Notes under the pieces: generated by a model | Told to the model about the DNA's origin: nothing | The model's database searches: none | What the model saw: the letters and a program-made list of their open reading frames with translations, nothing else | Translations under genes and position numbers: made by a program | Part shown: one piece after another, positions 6,443 to 13,015 of the stretch | Position numbering within the stretch: the stretch's first letter is position 1 | How the letters are laid out: each line of letters opens with the position of its first letter | Assembly (NCBI GenBank): GCA_025997155.1 | Contig: BNUF01000013.1 | Location: 1 to 26,729, forward strand | Direction of reading: 5' to 3' | Origin: Clostridia bacterium | GTDB taxonomy: Bacteria; Bacillota; Clostridia; Lachnospirales; WQUN01 | Length of the DNA stretch: 26,729 bases

Positions 6443-8227
6443 CTAGCTCTTAAGTCCGTTTACCAGTCGGTCAATCATCGAGTCTATCACGTTTACCATT
6501 CGCGCCGCGGCGTTGTAGGAACGCTGATATATCATCATCGACTTCATTTCCTCGTCGAGAGAAACGGCGGAGACGGCTTTTCGTTTGTTGTCCGCCTGAA
6601 TGACGAGGGTCGATTGCTCGTCAACGTAGTTAAGAGCCTCGTTCGTCTCGATTCCTATATTCGCGGTAAATTGTTTGTACGCGCTGTCAACGCTCAGTTT
6701 CTCGCCTGTGTTCAAATCTATGATTTCGCTTTTCCATTGTTCAAGCAACGCGTCAAGTACGGTGTGGTTGTCGCTGATACCGTTCACCGCCGCGTCGGGG
6801 TCGTCCGCCTTCAGCGACTCCGCGAGCATCAGCGCGATGTAGTCGTGTCCGCCCTCCGCGAGGAGTACGGGGTTTACTTTGAGGTTGCCGCTGGTGTATA
6901 ACGAATAGTATTGCCCCGGCGTTTCGGGGTTGTACGCAGCCCCTGGATTTTCGTTGTCTGTCGGGTCGAAGGGGTCGCCCCAGCGGTCCTGATAAAGACG
7001 GCTGAAAATCTCCGTGCCGCGTGTGTTAATGTAAGCTCCCGTCACGGGATCCGCCTCTAAATCGTAAGGCGCGTCGGGGTCTTTGAACCCGCCCTTTTGC
7101 GGAGCGACGCAATCGTTAATCATCGTGACGACTTTGTTCACTATTATGTCGAATTCCTTTTGAAATGTCGGAATAAGGGTATCCTCGTTGTTGAAACGTA
7201 TTTTTTGCCACTCGTTCATAGCCGCTTTATCGACGGTGGGATTTCCCGTGGGCGTGGGTTTTGGCGGCACTTCGTCCGCGTAGTTCAGCGGGTAAAGCCC
7301 GCGTGTCACAATCAGGCTTTTCAGTTTGCCGCTGTCGTTCCTGTTCGCGGGGTTAATCGGGAGGCTGTAATCGAAAACGGTTCTGGCGAATTCGCCCGAC
7401 GACATAATGTCTTCCCGCCTTGTAAAAACAGGCTCGACAAAAGAGTAAGTCGAGGTGGTGTACCTAAGCCCCAGCTGGTTTACATACCCGTTCGAGACAA
7501 GTTCGTTGCCCTCCGCCATAACGGTCACCGTGCCGTCCGTCATTTCCTTGTAGTCGATGTCAAGGAGGTGCGACAACTCGTCAAGGCAGTTGTTGCGGGA
7601 ATCGCGGAAATCGTTGGCGTGGTCTTCCGCCGCCTCCGCGTCAGGGATAAGTCTGTTGTATCTGTCGATATCGTTAAGCAGCTGATTAATCCGCGTCACC
7701 GTGTCGCGTACCTGTTTGTCAAGGTTATGCTGATACTCCACAGTACGCTGATACACGTTCGTCACCTTGTCGACGAATGTAACCGCCGTCGAGATAAAGT
7801 TGGCGCGTGTCGCCAAACTTTGCGCGTCAAAGGAGAGTTCCTGAAGCGACGCGAACAAATCCTTGAACACGGAATCCGTGTTGTACTGGCTTTGAAGTTC
7901 GCCCAGAATACTCTCGACTTCAACCCCCGCCATTGCGCGGACGTTGTAATACTCGAGTTTGCCCGCCTCTTCGCGGTAAGCTATGTCAAGGAATTTGTCG
8001 CGAATCTGAAAAATCCCCGCAACGTCCGTCCCGAGCCCGACCTGCTTAACCAGAGGCCCCGCTCCCTGCGCGCCGACGTTTTGCGACGCGAAATCCTGCA
8101 TAAGCGGACGCTGGCGCGAAAACCCGATGGTGTCCACGTTCGCCATATTATGCCCCGTTACGTATAAGCCCGTTTGCGCGGCGGTCAAGCCGCTTGTGGC
8201 AGTCGCCAATGAAGTAAATCCACCCAT
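6443..8227 (-). CDS. flgK: Flagellar hook-associated protein FlgK, first copy
   Basis: A 594-residue HAP1, the first of two tandem flgK paralogues. The N terminus reads FTSLATATSGLTAAQTG then LYVTGHNMANVDTIGFSRQ, a classic D0 signature. The C terminus has VSLDEEMKSMMIYQRSYNAAARMVNVIDSMIDRLVNGL. The residue 85-180 region is helical with a DRYNRLIPDAEAA segment. FlgK caps the hook and joins it to FlgL and the filament. It starts with ATG after a GGGGGGC site, 17 bases past flgN, whose product should be its export chaperone. A long open frame on the opposite strand of this gene is an artefact of its codon bias. Confidence 0.92.
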   Translation of the reverse strand: MGGFTSLATATSGLTAAQTGLYVTGHNMANVDTIGFSRQRPLMQDFASQNVGAQGAGPLVKQVGLGTDVAGIFQIRDKFLDIAYREEAGKLEYYNVRAMAGVEVESILGELQSQYNTDSVFKDLFASLQELSFDAQSLATRANFISTAVTFVDKVTNVYQRTVEYQHNLDKQVRDTVTRINQLLNDIDRYNRLIPDAEAAEDHANDFRDSRNNCLDELSHLLDIDYKEMTDGTVTVMAEGNELVSNGYVNQLGLRYTTSTYSFVEPVFTRREDIMSSGEFARTVFDYSLPINPANRNDSGKLKSLIVTRGLYPLNYADEVPPKPTPTGNPTVDKAAMNEWQKIRFNNEDTLIPTFQKEFDIIVNKVVTMINDCVAPQKGGFKDPDAPYDLEADPVTGAYINTRGTEIFSRLYQDRWGDPFDPTDNENPGAAYNPETPGQYYSLYTSGNLKVNPVLLAEGGHDYIALMLAESLKADDPDAAVNGISDNHTVLDALLEQWKSEIIDLNTGEKLSVDSAYKQFTANIGIETNEALNYVDEQSTLVIQADNKRKAVSAVSLDEEMKSMMIYQRSYNAAARMVNVIDSMIDRLVNGLKS

Positions 8228-8244
8228 TTTTTAAGCCCCCCGAT

Positions 8245-8742
8245 TCATTGCTTAGCGTCAAAAAACCCGCTTTTAAGCCCGATTTCTTCCCCTCGTGTGT
8301 CATAAAACTTCTTGTCGCTCGTGCGTATCAGATTTACGGAAAATTCAATGTATTCAAGCGAGTTTTCTATAAGCGTCTTGTTGTGCGTGTTGCTGTTCTT
8401 GAGCTCCTCCAAAACGGAACGCGTGTCGTCTGTGAGAGGAAAAAGCCGCTCGTAGTCCCTCTTGTTCGATTTTTGCAGAAGTCCGCAGAGAGCCGAGAGC
8501 GTGTATTCCCTGTCGGGTATATTAAGAACCGTGCCGATTTCAAACATTGTCCCGATTCGCTTTTTATCGAGTTTGTGGAGTTTCCCGACGATTGTGTTTT
8601 CCTCCGATGTCAGCCTTTGGAGGGTTTTTGTGTCATTTTTTACTATTACGTCCTTCTTTTCTTTTGAAACCTTTAAGAGTTCCCTGTATAGTTCAAGCTG
8701 AGTTTCGAGAGTCACGACAAGTTCGTCCATAAGCCCCGCCAA
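8245..8742 (-). CDS. flgN: FlgN-family flagellar export chaperone
   Basis: A helical, charged protein of about 165 residues. The N-terminal region has LVVTLETQLELYRELLKVSKEKKDVIVKND (read as two halves), matching the FlgN pattern of a long N-terminal helix with a leucine- and lysine-rich core. FlgN escorts FlgK and FlgL to the export gate, and its position between flgM and flgK agrees. The start is uncertain. A GTG at 8751 abuts a G5 run with no spacer. The TTG at 8742 has GGGGGTG about six bases upstream and is preferred. An ATG at 8730 is also possible. Confidence 0.85.
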   Translation of the reverse strand: MAGLMDELVVTLETQLELYRELLKVSKEKKDVIVKNDTKTLQRLTSEENTIVGKLHKLDKKRIGTMFEIGTVLNIPDREYTLSALCGLLQKSNKRDYERLFPLTDDTRSVLEELKNSNTHNKTLIENSLEYIEFSVNLIRTSDKKFYDTRGEEIGLKSGFFDAKQ

Positions 8743-8772
8743 AGATAACACCCCCTTTTTTATGTAAAACTA

Positions 8773-8822
8773 AAATGAGCACGGAAAGAAACGTCTTTAC
8801 GGACATTACTCTGTGCTCATAG
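8773..8822. other. Stem-loop in the flgM-flgN gap
   Basis: ATGAGCACGG (8775-8784) and CTGTGCTCAT (8811-8820) form a 10-bp stem with one G-U pair around a 26-base loop. It lies in the only long gap (about 110 bases) inside the flagellar operon and has no T tract. It may be an mRNA processing or stability element that sets the FlgM/FlgN ratio; function is inferred. Confidence 0.45.
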
Positions 8823-8860
8823 AAGAATCGTCCCTGAATAAAATCAAGAGCTTATTTATA

Positions 8861-9136
8861 TTAAATCGCAAGAAGTTCCGCATTTTTTAATATTTTGTCG
8901 GCTGTGCTAGCGGAAGAAAATTTTCGCGCCGCTAAGTTTTCTGGAATGTTCGGGCGAATATCAGGAACATCGGACAGAGCTCTAAGAGCCGCTTGGAAAT
9001 TTTTCGCGTCCCGCGAGATTGAGATTTTATCTTTTTCACCGTGCGGCTTGAGCCTTGCCGCCGCTTGGGTTTTTTTCGCGCTGTAAACCTCGTAAGTACT
9101 ATTTACACCGCTGACTGCATTTACTGCGCCTACCAT
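8861..9136 (-). CDS. flgM: Anti-sigma-28 factor FlgM
   Basis: A 91-residue small protein. The C-terminal half has the FlgM pattern: DKISISRDAKNF (36-47), then ALRALSDVPDIRPNIPE and a SSASTADKILKNAELL terminal helix. The N-terminal half is polar and likely disordered. FlgM holds the flagellar sigma factor inactive until it is exported through the completed hook. The ATG at 9136 is chosen because AAAGGCGGTGA lies eight bases upstream. A longer frame reaching into comFC has no such site. It follows comFC by 14 bases, as in B. subtilis, where a small gene lies between. Confidence 0.85.
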   Translation of the reverse strand: MVGAVNAVSGVNSTYEVYSAKKTQAAARLKPHGEKDKISISRDAKNFQAALRALSDVPDIRPNIPENLAARKFSSASTADKILKNAELLAI

Positions 9137-9150
9137 ATGAATCACCGCCT

Positions 9151-9825
9151 TTAATAAAGAATCACCGTTGACAGAGAGGCGAGGGCAAATCCTTTTACCG
9201 TAACCGCGCCGCATTCGCGGAGAACCTTGGAACATTCATTCATAGTGTTTCCTGTCGTATATATATCGTCAATTAGGAGGATTGCTTTAGCGTTTAGTAA
9301 ATTTTTATCGTAAACGGCAAAACAATCCCTGACGTTTTCCGCCCGCAAGGCGTAAGGCACTTCTTTTTGGGGACGGCGAAAGGTGTGGGCCGCCATCGCG
9401 TTATACACAGGTTTTCCCGTTATCTGCGCCAAAATTTCCGCTACTGTCAGGCTATGGTTATATCCTTTCGCTTTTTCCCTGTTTTTATACATAGGAACGG
9501 GGACTAACATATCTACGCCGTCAAAAAAATCCTGTTTAAGGGATTCAATCAAAATTTCGCGGACAAGACGTATGGAATGGACGTTCATACGCGCCTTGAA
9601 CACGCGGATAAAATCGGAAGTCTTCCCGCTGTACGAGAAAACCGAGTGAACCGTGTCCATATACCGCCCGCCGTCGATTTTGTGGGGAAAAACGTATGTC
9701 CCGAAAACAAGGCTCTCCAGGCAGGGGGTATGCGCTATGTCCTTTGTTTCAAAGGGCATAAGAGAATTGCATATCGGGCAGCGGGGCGGAAAAAGAAACT
9801 TTGCGATAGATTCTCTTATTTCCAT
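9151..9825 (-). CDS. comFC: ComF-family phosphoribosyltransferase-like protein
   Basis: A protein of 224 residues. The N terminus carries a Cys-x-x-Cys zinc knuckle (RCPIC, C16 and C19, with a further C35). The C-terminal half has a type I phosphoribosyltransferase fold with the PRPP loop LLIDDIYTTGNT (about 183-194). The VPVPM and KGYNHS segments in between are typical of ComFC/GntX. In naturally competent bacteria it is needed for DNA uptake, and its position at the head of the flagellar flgM operon is conserved from Bacillus. Whether this organism is competent is not shown. It overlaps the upstream DUF3006 gene by 10 bases. Confidence 0.9.
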   Translation of the reverse strand: MEIRESIAKFLFPPRCPICNSLMPFETKDIAHTPCLESLVFGTYVFPHKIDGGRYMDTVHSVFSYSGKTSDFIRVFKARMNVHSIRLVREILIESLKQDFFDGVDMLVPVPMYKNREKAKGYNHSLTVAEILAQITGKPVYNAMAAHTFRRPQKEVPYALRAENVRDCFAVYDKNLLNAKAILLIDDIYTTGNTMNECSKVLRECGAVTVKGFALASLSTVILY

Positions 9826-10013
9826 AGTTTGCCTACTAACTTCTCCCCGATTTCAGCCGCTTTTTCAGTTTCTTCTTTATTAATAAGAATAGAGATAACG
9901 TCGCCCTCTTTCGCCTCTTTAGGCAAAATCTCGGCGGGAATATTCACGATACGGCGGTTCGGCAGCTCTACCGCCGCGAAATTTCCTTCAAATCTGTCTA
10001 TTGTTATGTTCAT
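9816..10013 (-). CDS. DUF3006-family small protein
   Basis: A 65-residue protein beginning NITIDRFEGNFAAVELPNRR and continuing IVNIPAEILPKEAKEGDVISI, a compact beta-rich pattern typical of DUF3006, whose biochemical role is unknown. The C terminus is a charged helix. The ATG has AAGGAG nine bases upstream. It is the first gene of the transcript that continues into comFC and the flagellar genes, and it is divergent from spo0A. The stop overlaps the comFC start, implying coupled translation. Confidence 0.82.
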   Translation of the reverse strand: MNITIDRFEGNFAAVELPNRRIVNIPAEILPKEAKEGDVISILINKEETEKAAEIGEKLVGKLWK

Positions 10014-10045
10014 ATTAGGACGCTCCTTTTTCGGTAAAAAAATTT

Positions 10046-10073
10046 ACAATATGTACAAACTAAGTATTGACAA
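10046..10073 (-). promoter_or_regulatory. Candidate promoter of the DUF3006-comFC-flagellar operon
   Basis: On the minus strand: TTGTCA (10073-10068), a 16-bp spacer, TATTGT (10051-10046). The -35 element overlaps the -35 of the spo0A promoter on the other strand (10067-10072). It is a moderate match to consensus, but no better candidate was seen in this gap. Confidence 0.45.
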
Positions 10074-10095
10074 AAAAGAACAAAAGAACTATAAT
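10067..10095 (+). promoter_or_regulatory. spo0A promoter P1, consensus sigma-A
   Basis: TTGACA (10067-10072), 17-bp A-rich spacer, TATAAT (10090-10095): a perfect consensus on both hexamers. It would give a leader of about 120 bases that includes the second promoter. Confidence 0.8.
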
Positions 10096-10123
10096 TCTTA
10101 CTAAAAGATACAAAAAAAACCTA

Positions 10124-10152
10124 TTGCAATTGTAATGCGTAGGAGCTATAAT
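10124..10152 (+). promoter_or_regulatory. spo0A promoter P2
   Basis: TTGCAA (10124-10129), 17-bp spacer, TATAAT (10147-10152), exactly 57 bp downstream of P1. No obvious sigma-H promoter was seen. Two sigma-A-like promoters contrast with the sigma-A/sigma-H pair known upstream of B. subtilis spo0A. Confidence 0.75.
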
Positions 10153-10223
10153 TATATTTATAAATTTCCAAAAAATGGCAATATAGTAAAAAAAAGGATA
10201 TCAAAAATTGGGAGGTAATTATT

Positions 10224-10994
10224 TTGAAAGTGATACTGGCAAACGACAATGAGGATTTTTGCAATACCATAGCCGCGTTTTTGAAAACACAGGGGGACGT
10301 CGAACTTGTATCGGTAGTGTATGACGGGTTGACGGCTTACGAAAAGATACTCGAACTTCGCCCCGACGTATCCGTAATCGACGGCGTTATGCCCAAATTG
10401 GACGGGCTCGGGATTCTTGAGCGGTTCTCGGCGGAACGCGAGAAAAACGACGACTATTTCCCTCCGTGCATAGTGATTTCGTCTATCACAAACGATAACG
10501 TCATTCAGGAGGCGTTTGAACTTGGCGCAAGGTACTACCTAGCAAAACCGACGACCCCCGAGATTATCCTCAAAAGAATCCGCCAGACGGCTCTTCGCGG
10601 AAACCATATGTCGATGAAGATGATGGCTGTCACCGACAACGTGAACCTTGAGACACGCGTGACGAAAGTCCTCCACGAAATCGGCGTGCCCGCGCATATA
10701 CGCGGCTACCACTATATGCGTGAGGCGATTATGATGGCCGTCACCGACATAGACGTGCTTAATTATATCACAAAAGAACTGTACCCCTCAATAGCGAAAA
10801 AATGCAACACCACCCCGAGCCGCGTGGAACGCGCAATCCGCCACGCAATCGAAGTCGCGTGGGGACGCGGACACTCCGACGTGATAAACAATATGTTCGG
10901 CTATACCGTCAACAGCGACAAGGGCAAACCGACAAACAGCGAGTTCATTGCGCTTATCGCCGACAACCTCCGAATCGAACTCAAAGCGGGCTGA
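10224..10994 (+). CDS. spo0A: Sporulation master regulator Spo0A
   Basis: A 256-residue response regulator with a receiver domain (about 1-120) and the Spo0A effector domain (about 140-256). The phosphoacceptor is Asp53 in [12 protein letters not shown]; the switch Lys is 108 in YYLAKP. The acidic pocket reads N7-D8 where B. subtilis has two Asp, and the conserved switch Thr is probably Ser87. The DNA-binding domain has the diagnostic recognition-helix region [19 protein letters not shown] and the closing [18 protein letters not shown]. The start is TTG with GGGAGG eight bases upstream. It is monocistronic, with a terminator right after. It shows membership in a spore-forming lineage, though not that this strain sporulates. 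Confidence 0.96.
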   Translation: MKVILANDNEDFCNTIAAFLKTQGDVELVSVVYDGLTAYEKILELRPDVSVIDGVMPKLDGLGILERFSAEREKNDDYFPPCIVISSITNDNVIQEAFELGARYYLAKPTTPEIILKRIRQTALRGNHMSMKMMAVTDNVNLETRVTKVLHEIGVPAHIRGYHYMREAIMMAVTDIDVLNYITKELYPSIAKKCNTTPSRVERAIRHAIEVAWGRGHSDVINNMFGYTVNSDKGKPTNSEFIALIADNLRIELKAG

Positions 10995-11002
10995 TTGGAA
11001 AT

Positions 11003-11032
11003 AAAAAAGGCTGGGATAACCAACCTTTTTTT
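11003..11032. terminator. Terminator between spo0A and tRNA-Arg
   Basis: An A6-rich 12-bp stem with one mismatch (AAAAAAGGCTGG / CCAACCTTTTTT) and a five-base loop. It has T or A runs on both sides and so serves spo0A on the plus strand and tRNA-Arg on the minus strand. Confidence 0.85.
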
Positions 11033-11033
11033 A

Positions 11034-11107
11034 TGTGCGCGACAGGATTTGAACCCACGACCTTCTGGTCCGTAGCCAGACGCTCTATCCAGCTGAGCTA
11101 CGCGCAC
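11034..11107 (-). tRNA. tRNA-Arg (anticodon ACG)
   Basis: On the minus strand: acceptor GTGCGCG pairs with CGCGCAC, a D-arm TAGCTCAGCTGGATAGAGC, an anticodon loop GGCTACGGACC with anticodon ACG (read as ICG), and a T-loop GGGTTCAAATCC. It is 74 bases with discriminator A and no encoded CCA. It has its own promoter and a terminator directly after. Confidence 0.94.
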
Positions 11108-11125
11108 TCGCAACAGAACATTAAT

Positions 11126-11154
11126 ATAATATCATAACTTTTTACAAAACGCAA
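11126..11154 (-). promoter_or_regulatory. tRNA-Arg promoter
   Basis: On the minus strand: TTGCGT (11154-11149), 17-bp spacer ending TGA, TATTAT (11131-11126), i.e. with a TGn extended -10. The tRNA 5' end is 19 bases past the -10. Confidence 0.65.
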
Positions 11155-11208
11155 TACCTTTTTTCAAATTTTTTCTAAAATATTTTTTGATTTTTGGGAA
11201 ACAGCCGC

Positions 11209-11237
11209 TTGACTTTTTGCGCCAAAGCGATTATAAT
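11209..11237 (+). promoter_or_regulatory. Promoter of a short non-coding transcript
   Basis: TTGACT (11209-11214), 17-bp spacer, TATAAT (11232-11237). No coding sequence with a ribosome site follows; the transcript would meet a terminator hairpin about 75-110 bases downstream. Confidence 0.7.
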
Positions 11238-11243
11238 GTTCTT

Positions 11244-11352
11244 GTGTGGTAGATATGTACGCACGGATAGGTTCGCAGTTTCACAGCACTTCCTAATATA
11301 TTATAATTGGAAATAACCGCTACTCTTTGCGTTGGGAGGCGGTTATTTTGTT
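11244..11352 (+). ncRNA. Candidate small RNA, antisense to the minus-strand transcript
   Basis: The boundaries are set by the -10 at 11232-11237 and by the hairpin at 11312-11347 followed by a U-rich tail. The transcript would be about 110 nt, with no credible coding sequence: a 13-codon frame starting near 11257 lacks a ribosome site. Its 3' part would be complementary to the 3' part of the minus-strand transcript. This convergent, 3'-overlapping layout is that of txpA/RatA-like and Clostridioides type I antitoxins. No experimental support is possible here. Confidence 0.5.
11312..11347. terminator. Bidirectional terminator shared by convergent transcripts
   Basis: AATAACCGC (11312-11320) pairs perfectly with GCGGTTATT (11339-11347), and an inner CTC/GAG extends the stem. 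The plus-strand side is followed by a U-rich tail (TTTTGTTGTTAATT); the minus-strand tail is weaker. Confidence 0.65.
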
Positions 11353-11456
11353 GTTAATTCGAGAACGGCAACGACCAAGGGCAGATTTGACTCAACCCAA
11401 GGAAGTATATGAGCGACAGGCGATAAAATGTTGCAATAAACGTTTCCGCATAACAT
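11343..11456 (-). CDS. Candidate small peptide of a type I TA-like locus
   Basis: Two alternative frames share one strong ribosome site (TAAGGAGGTGA). The ATG at 11451 has an ideal seven-base spacing but gives only 19 residues (MRKRLLQHFIACRSYTSLG). The ATG at 11456 is two bases from the site and gives 37 residues, ending HILPWVESNLPLVVAVLELTTK, with a moderately hydrophobic C-terminal half that stops just inside the shared terminator hairpin. Upstream, CACCTCC (on the mRNA) can pair with GGAGGTG of the ribosome site (11457-11477 stem-loop), hiding it. Hidden ribosome sites are typical of type I toxins. Neither frame matches a toxin I recognise, so it could be a decayed toxin or a structured RNA only. 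Confidence 0.35.
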   Translation of the reverse strand: MLCGNVYCNILSPVAHILPWVESNLPLVVAVLELTTK

Positions 11457-11506
11457 CACCTCCTTATTAGGGAGGTGCGTAACCGCGCCGCTATCCGCGC
11501 AACTGT

Positions 11507-11535
11507 ATGCTATCACATTCCGACAAGAAGCGCAA
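11507..11535 (-). promoter_or_regulatory. Promoter of the minus-strand TA-like transcript
   Basis: On the minus strand: TTGCGC (11535-11530), 17-bp spacer ending TGA, TAGCAT (11512-11507), with an extended -10 TGn. The leader of about 45 bases contains the hairpin that hides the ribosome site. Confidence 0.5.
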
Positions 11536-11558
11536 TCGGAAAATTGGCGAATATTTTT

Positions 11559-11565
11559 TTCGACA
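11559..11565. promoter_or_regulatory. Possible Spo0A box
   Basis: TTCGACA on the plus strand is TGTCGAA on the other, and flanking bases extend the match to TTGTCGAAAAA. It sits 11 bases upstream of the -35 of the promoter that drives the exported-protein operon, a suitable activator or repressor position. A 7-mer alone is expected a few times by chance in this window. Confidence 0.3.
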
Positions 11566-11576
11566 ACATTTTCTAA

Positions 11577-11605
11577 TTGACTTTTAATAAAATTCTTAGT
11601 ATAAT
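11577..11605 (+). promoter_or_regulatory. Promoter of the exported-protein operon
   Basis: TTGACT (11577-11582), 17-bp spacer, TATAAT (11600-11605). The start codon is about 50 bases downstream with AAGGAG between. Confidence 0.78.
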
Positions 11606-11655
11606 ATAATTGATTTTGGTTATACTATATTATTTTACAAAAGGAGAGTTTGCTT

Positions 11656-12996
11656 ATGAAAGGATTTCTAAGAACAAAGAGAGTGGTGGCGGTCGTTTTG
11701 TCCGCTGTTCTCTTGAGCCTATCAGTTCCGACTTACGCCGCCGTTCCGCAGTTTACGAACGCCGTGCGCGACCGTCTCATTGATTTTGTTCAGGACACGA
11801 AAGAGTATCGGTACGATTACGACCGTTTCGCTGTCTACGACCTGGACGGTGACGGCATCCCCGAGGTTTTAATGGGAAAAAGTCAAGCGTGGAATCCGAA
11901 ATATATCAGTTACGATGCGTGGAAATTCGATTCCTATGAAAACACCTTCCATAAAGTCGGCTATATTGAGAGCTGCCGATATCTCGTCAAAGACCGCTTT
12001 TCCTACGCGCTTTTGGGCTTTTACGGCGACAAAAACAAAGATTATGAAGTACGAAGCTACTATATGAGCAACTCTACTCTGCACCAAAACGTTCTTTTGC
12101 AAAAAACCGCCGCGGGGACATACACGCGCAACAAAATCGCCATAACGGCAAAGGACTTCAACGACGAAATATACAACTACTACGGCAACTATGACGAAGT
12201 TATCGTACACGACCAACAGGACGAGTTTAACTTCGACAAATACCTCACGCGTTTAGCCGTGTATTCGTGGCGTCCGAACACGACCCAAACCGCCACCGCC
12301 CCGAACGGGAAAGAAATCATCATCGCTCCGTCGGCGGGCAAACTGACCGCGCCGACCACAAGCACCGTCAACTACACCAAACAATGGCAGAAACCTATGC
12401 AAGATTTCATAGACAATATGATAGGACCCAAGAACACGTTAGAGGACGAATGGGCGGCAAACCCGACCAACGCGCATCAGGAATACACCAGATACACCCT
12501 CTTCGACCTTGACGGCGACAACGTACCCGAAATACTTATGGGCGTGAATCACGACACGGACGGACACGGACATCTTCTGGCATATGACGTGTACAAATAC
12601 AACAAAACTAACGGTATCATATTCGTGGGCAACTTCAACGCGTACTCAAAGTACCTCTCAAAAGTAGGCTCGAGCGTCTTCTCCTATGACCCCGTTCGCA
12701 ACTCGTTCTACGCGCAATCGGCGAACCTCTTCTCCTACAAACCCGACAAAACGCAGCCTCTCGGCTCGTGGACGAGCAACACTCTCCTTGCAATCCGCTA
12801 TGAGGACGACCTCGGCTCAAAATTTGAGGGGCTGAACTCCGCGAAAACCGCACTCCAAAAAATCACGGAAGCAAAATATATCAACGACCTGAGCTGGTAT
12901 GTGAGCAACTACACGCCTATCAAGACGTGGGACGCGGAACTCGTTCCGTCGTCGTCAATACTGCTTCGCTGGAGACCGGGCAACTACTTTAACTAA
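11656..12996 (+). CDS. Secreted protein with two duplicated Ca-loop modules
   Basis: A 446-residue protein with a Sec signal peptide (about 1-28, basic start, hydrophobic core, cut near TYA-AV). Two related modules follow. Each begins with a helix (RDRLIDFVQD; KPMQDFIDNM), then R/Y-rich residues, then an EF-hand-like loop: YDLDGDGIPEVLMG (Asp62/64/66, Glu70) and FDLDGDNVPEILMG (Asp284/286/288, Glu292). After each loop comes a Tyr-rich beta region (YDAWKFD; YDVYKYN). The Asp-x-Asp-x-Asp-Gly spacing suggests calcium binding outside the cell. A Thr/Pro-rich linker (about 208-240) joins the modules. The ATG at 11656 is chosen for AAGGAG nine bases upstream. No catalytic family was recognised. It is co-transcribed with the next exported protein. 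Confidence 0.82.
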   Translation: MKGFLRTKRVVAVVLSAVLLSLSVPTYAAVPQFTNAVRDRLIDFVQDTKEYRYDYDRFAVYDLDGDGIPEVLMGKSQAWNPKYISYDAWKFDSYENTFHKVGYIESCRYLVKDRFSYALLGFYGDKNKDYEVRSYYMSNSTLHQNVLLQKTAAGTYTRNKIAITAKDFNDEIYNYYGNYDEVIVHDQQDEFNFDKYLTRLAVYSWRPNTTQTATAPNGKEIIIAPSAGKLTAPTTSTVNYTKQWQKPMQDFIDNMIGPKNTLEDEWAANPTNAHQEYTRYTLFDLDGDNVPEILMGVNHDTDGHGHLLAYDVYKYNKTNGIIFVGNFNAYSKYLSKVGSSVFSYDPVRNSFYAQSANLFSYKPDKTQPLGSWTSNTLLAIRYEDDLGSKFEGLNSAKTALQKITEAKYINDLSWYVSNYTPIKTWDAELVPSSSILLRWRPGNYFN

Positions 12997-13015
12997 ATAC
13001 TAGGGGCGGATAACA

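Noticed and set aside
7097..8167. A 356-codon open frame on the plus strand
   Set aside because: It lies wholly antisense to the first flgK gene, has no ribosome site and gives a basic, low-complexity protein with no domain. It arises from codon bias on the other strand.
9137..9235. N-terminal extension of FlgM
   Set aside because: The longer frame overlaps comFC and adds a sequence unlike FlgM, while the ATG at 9136 has a good ribosome site.
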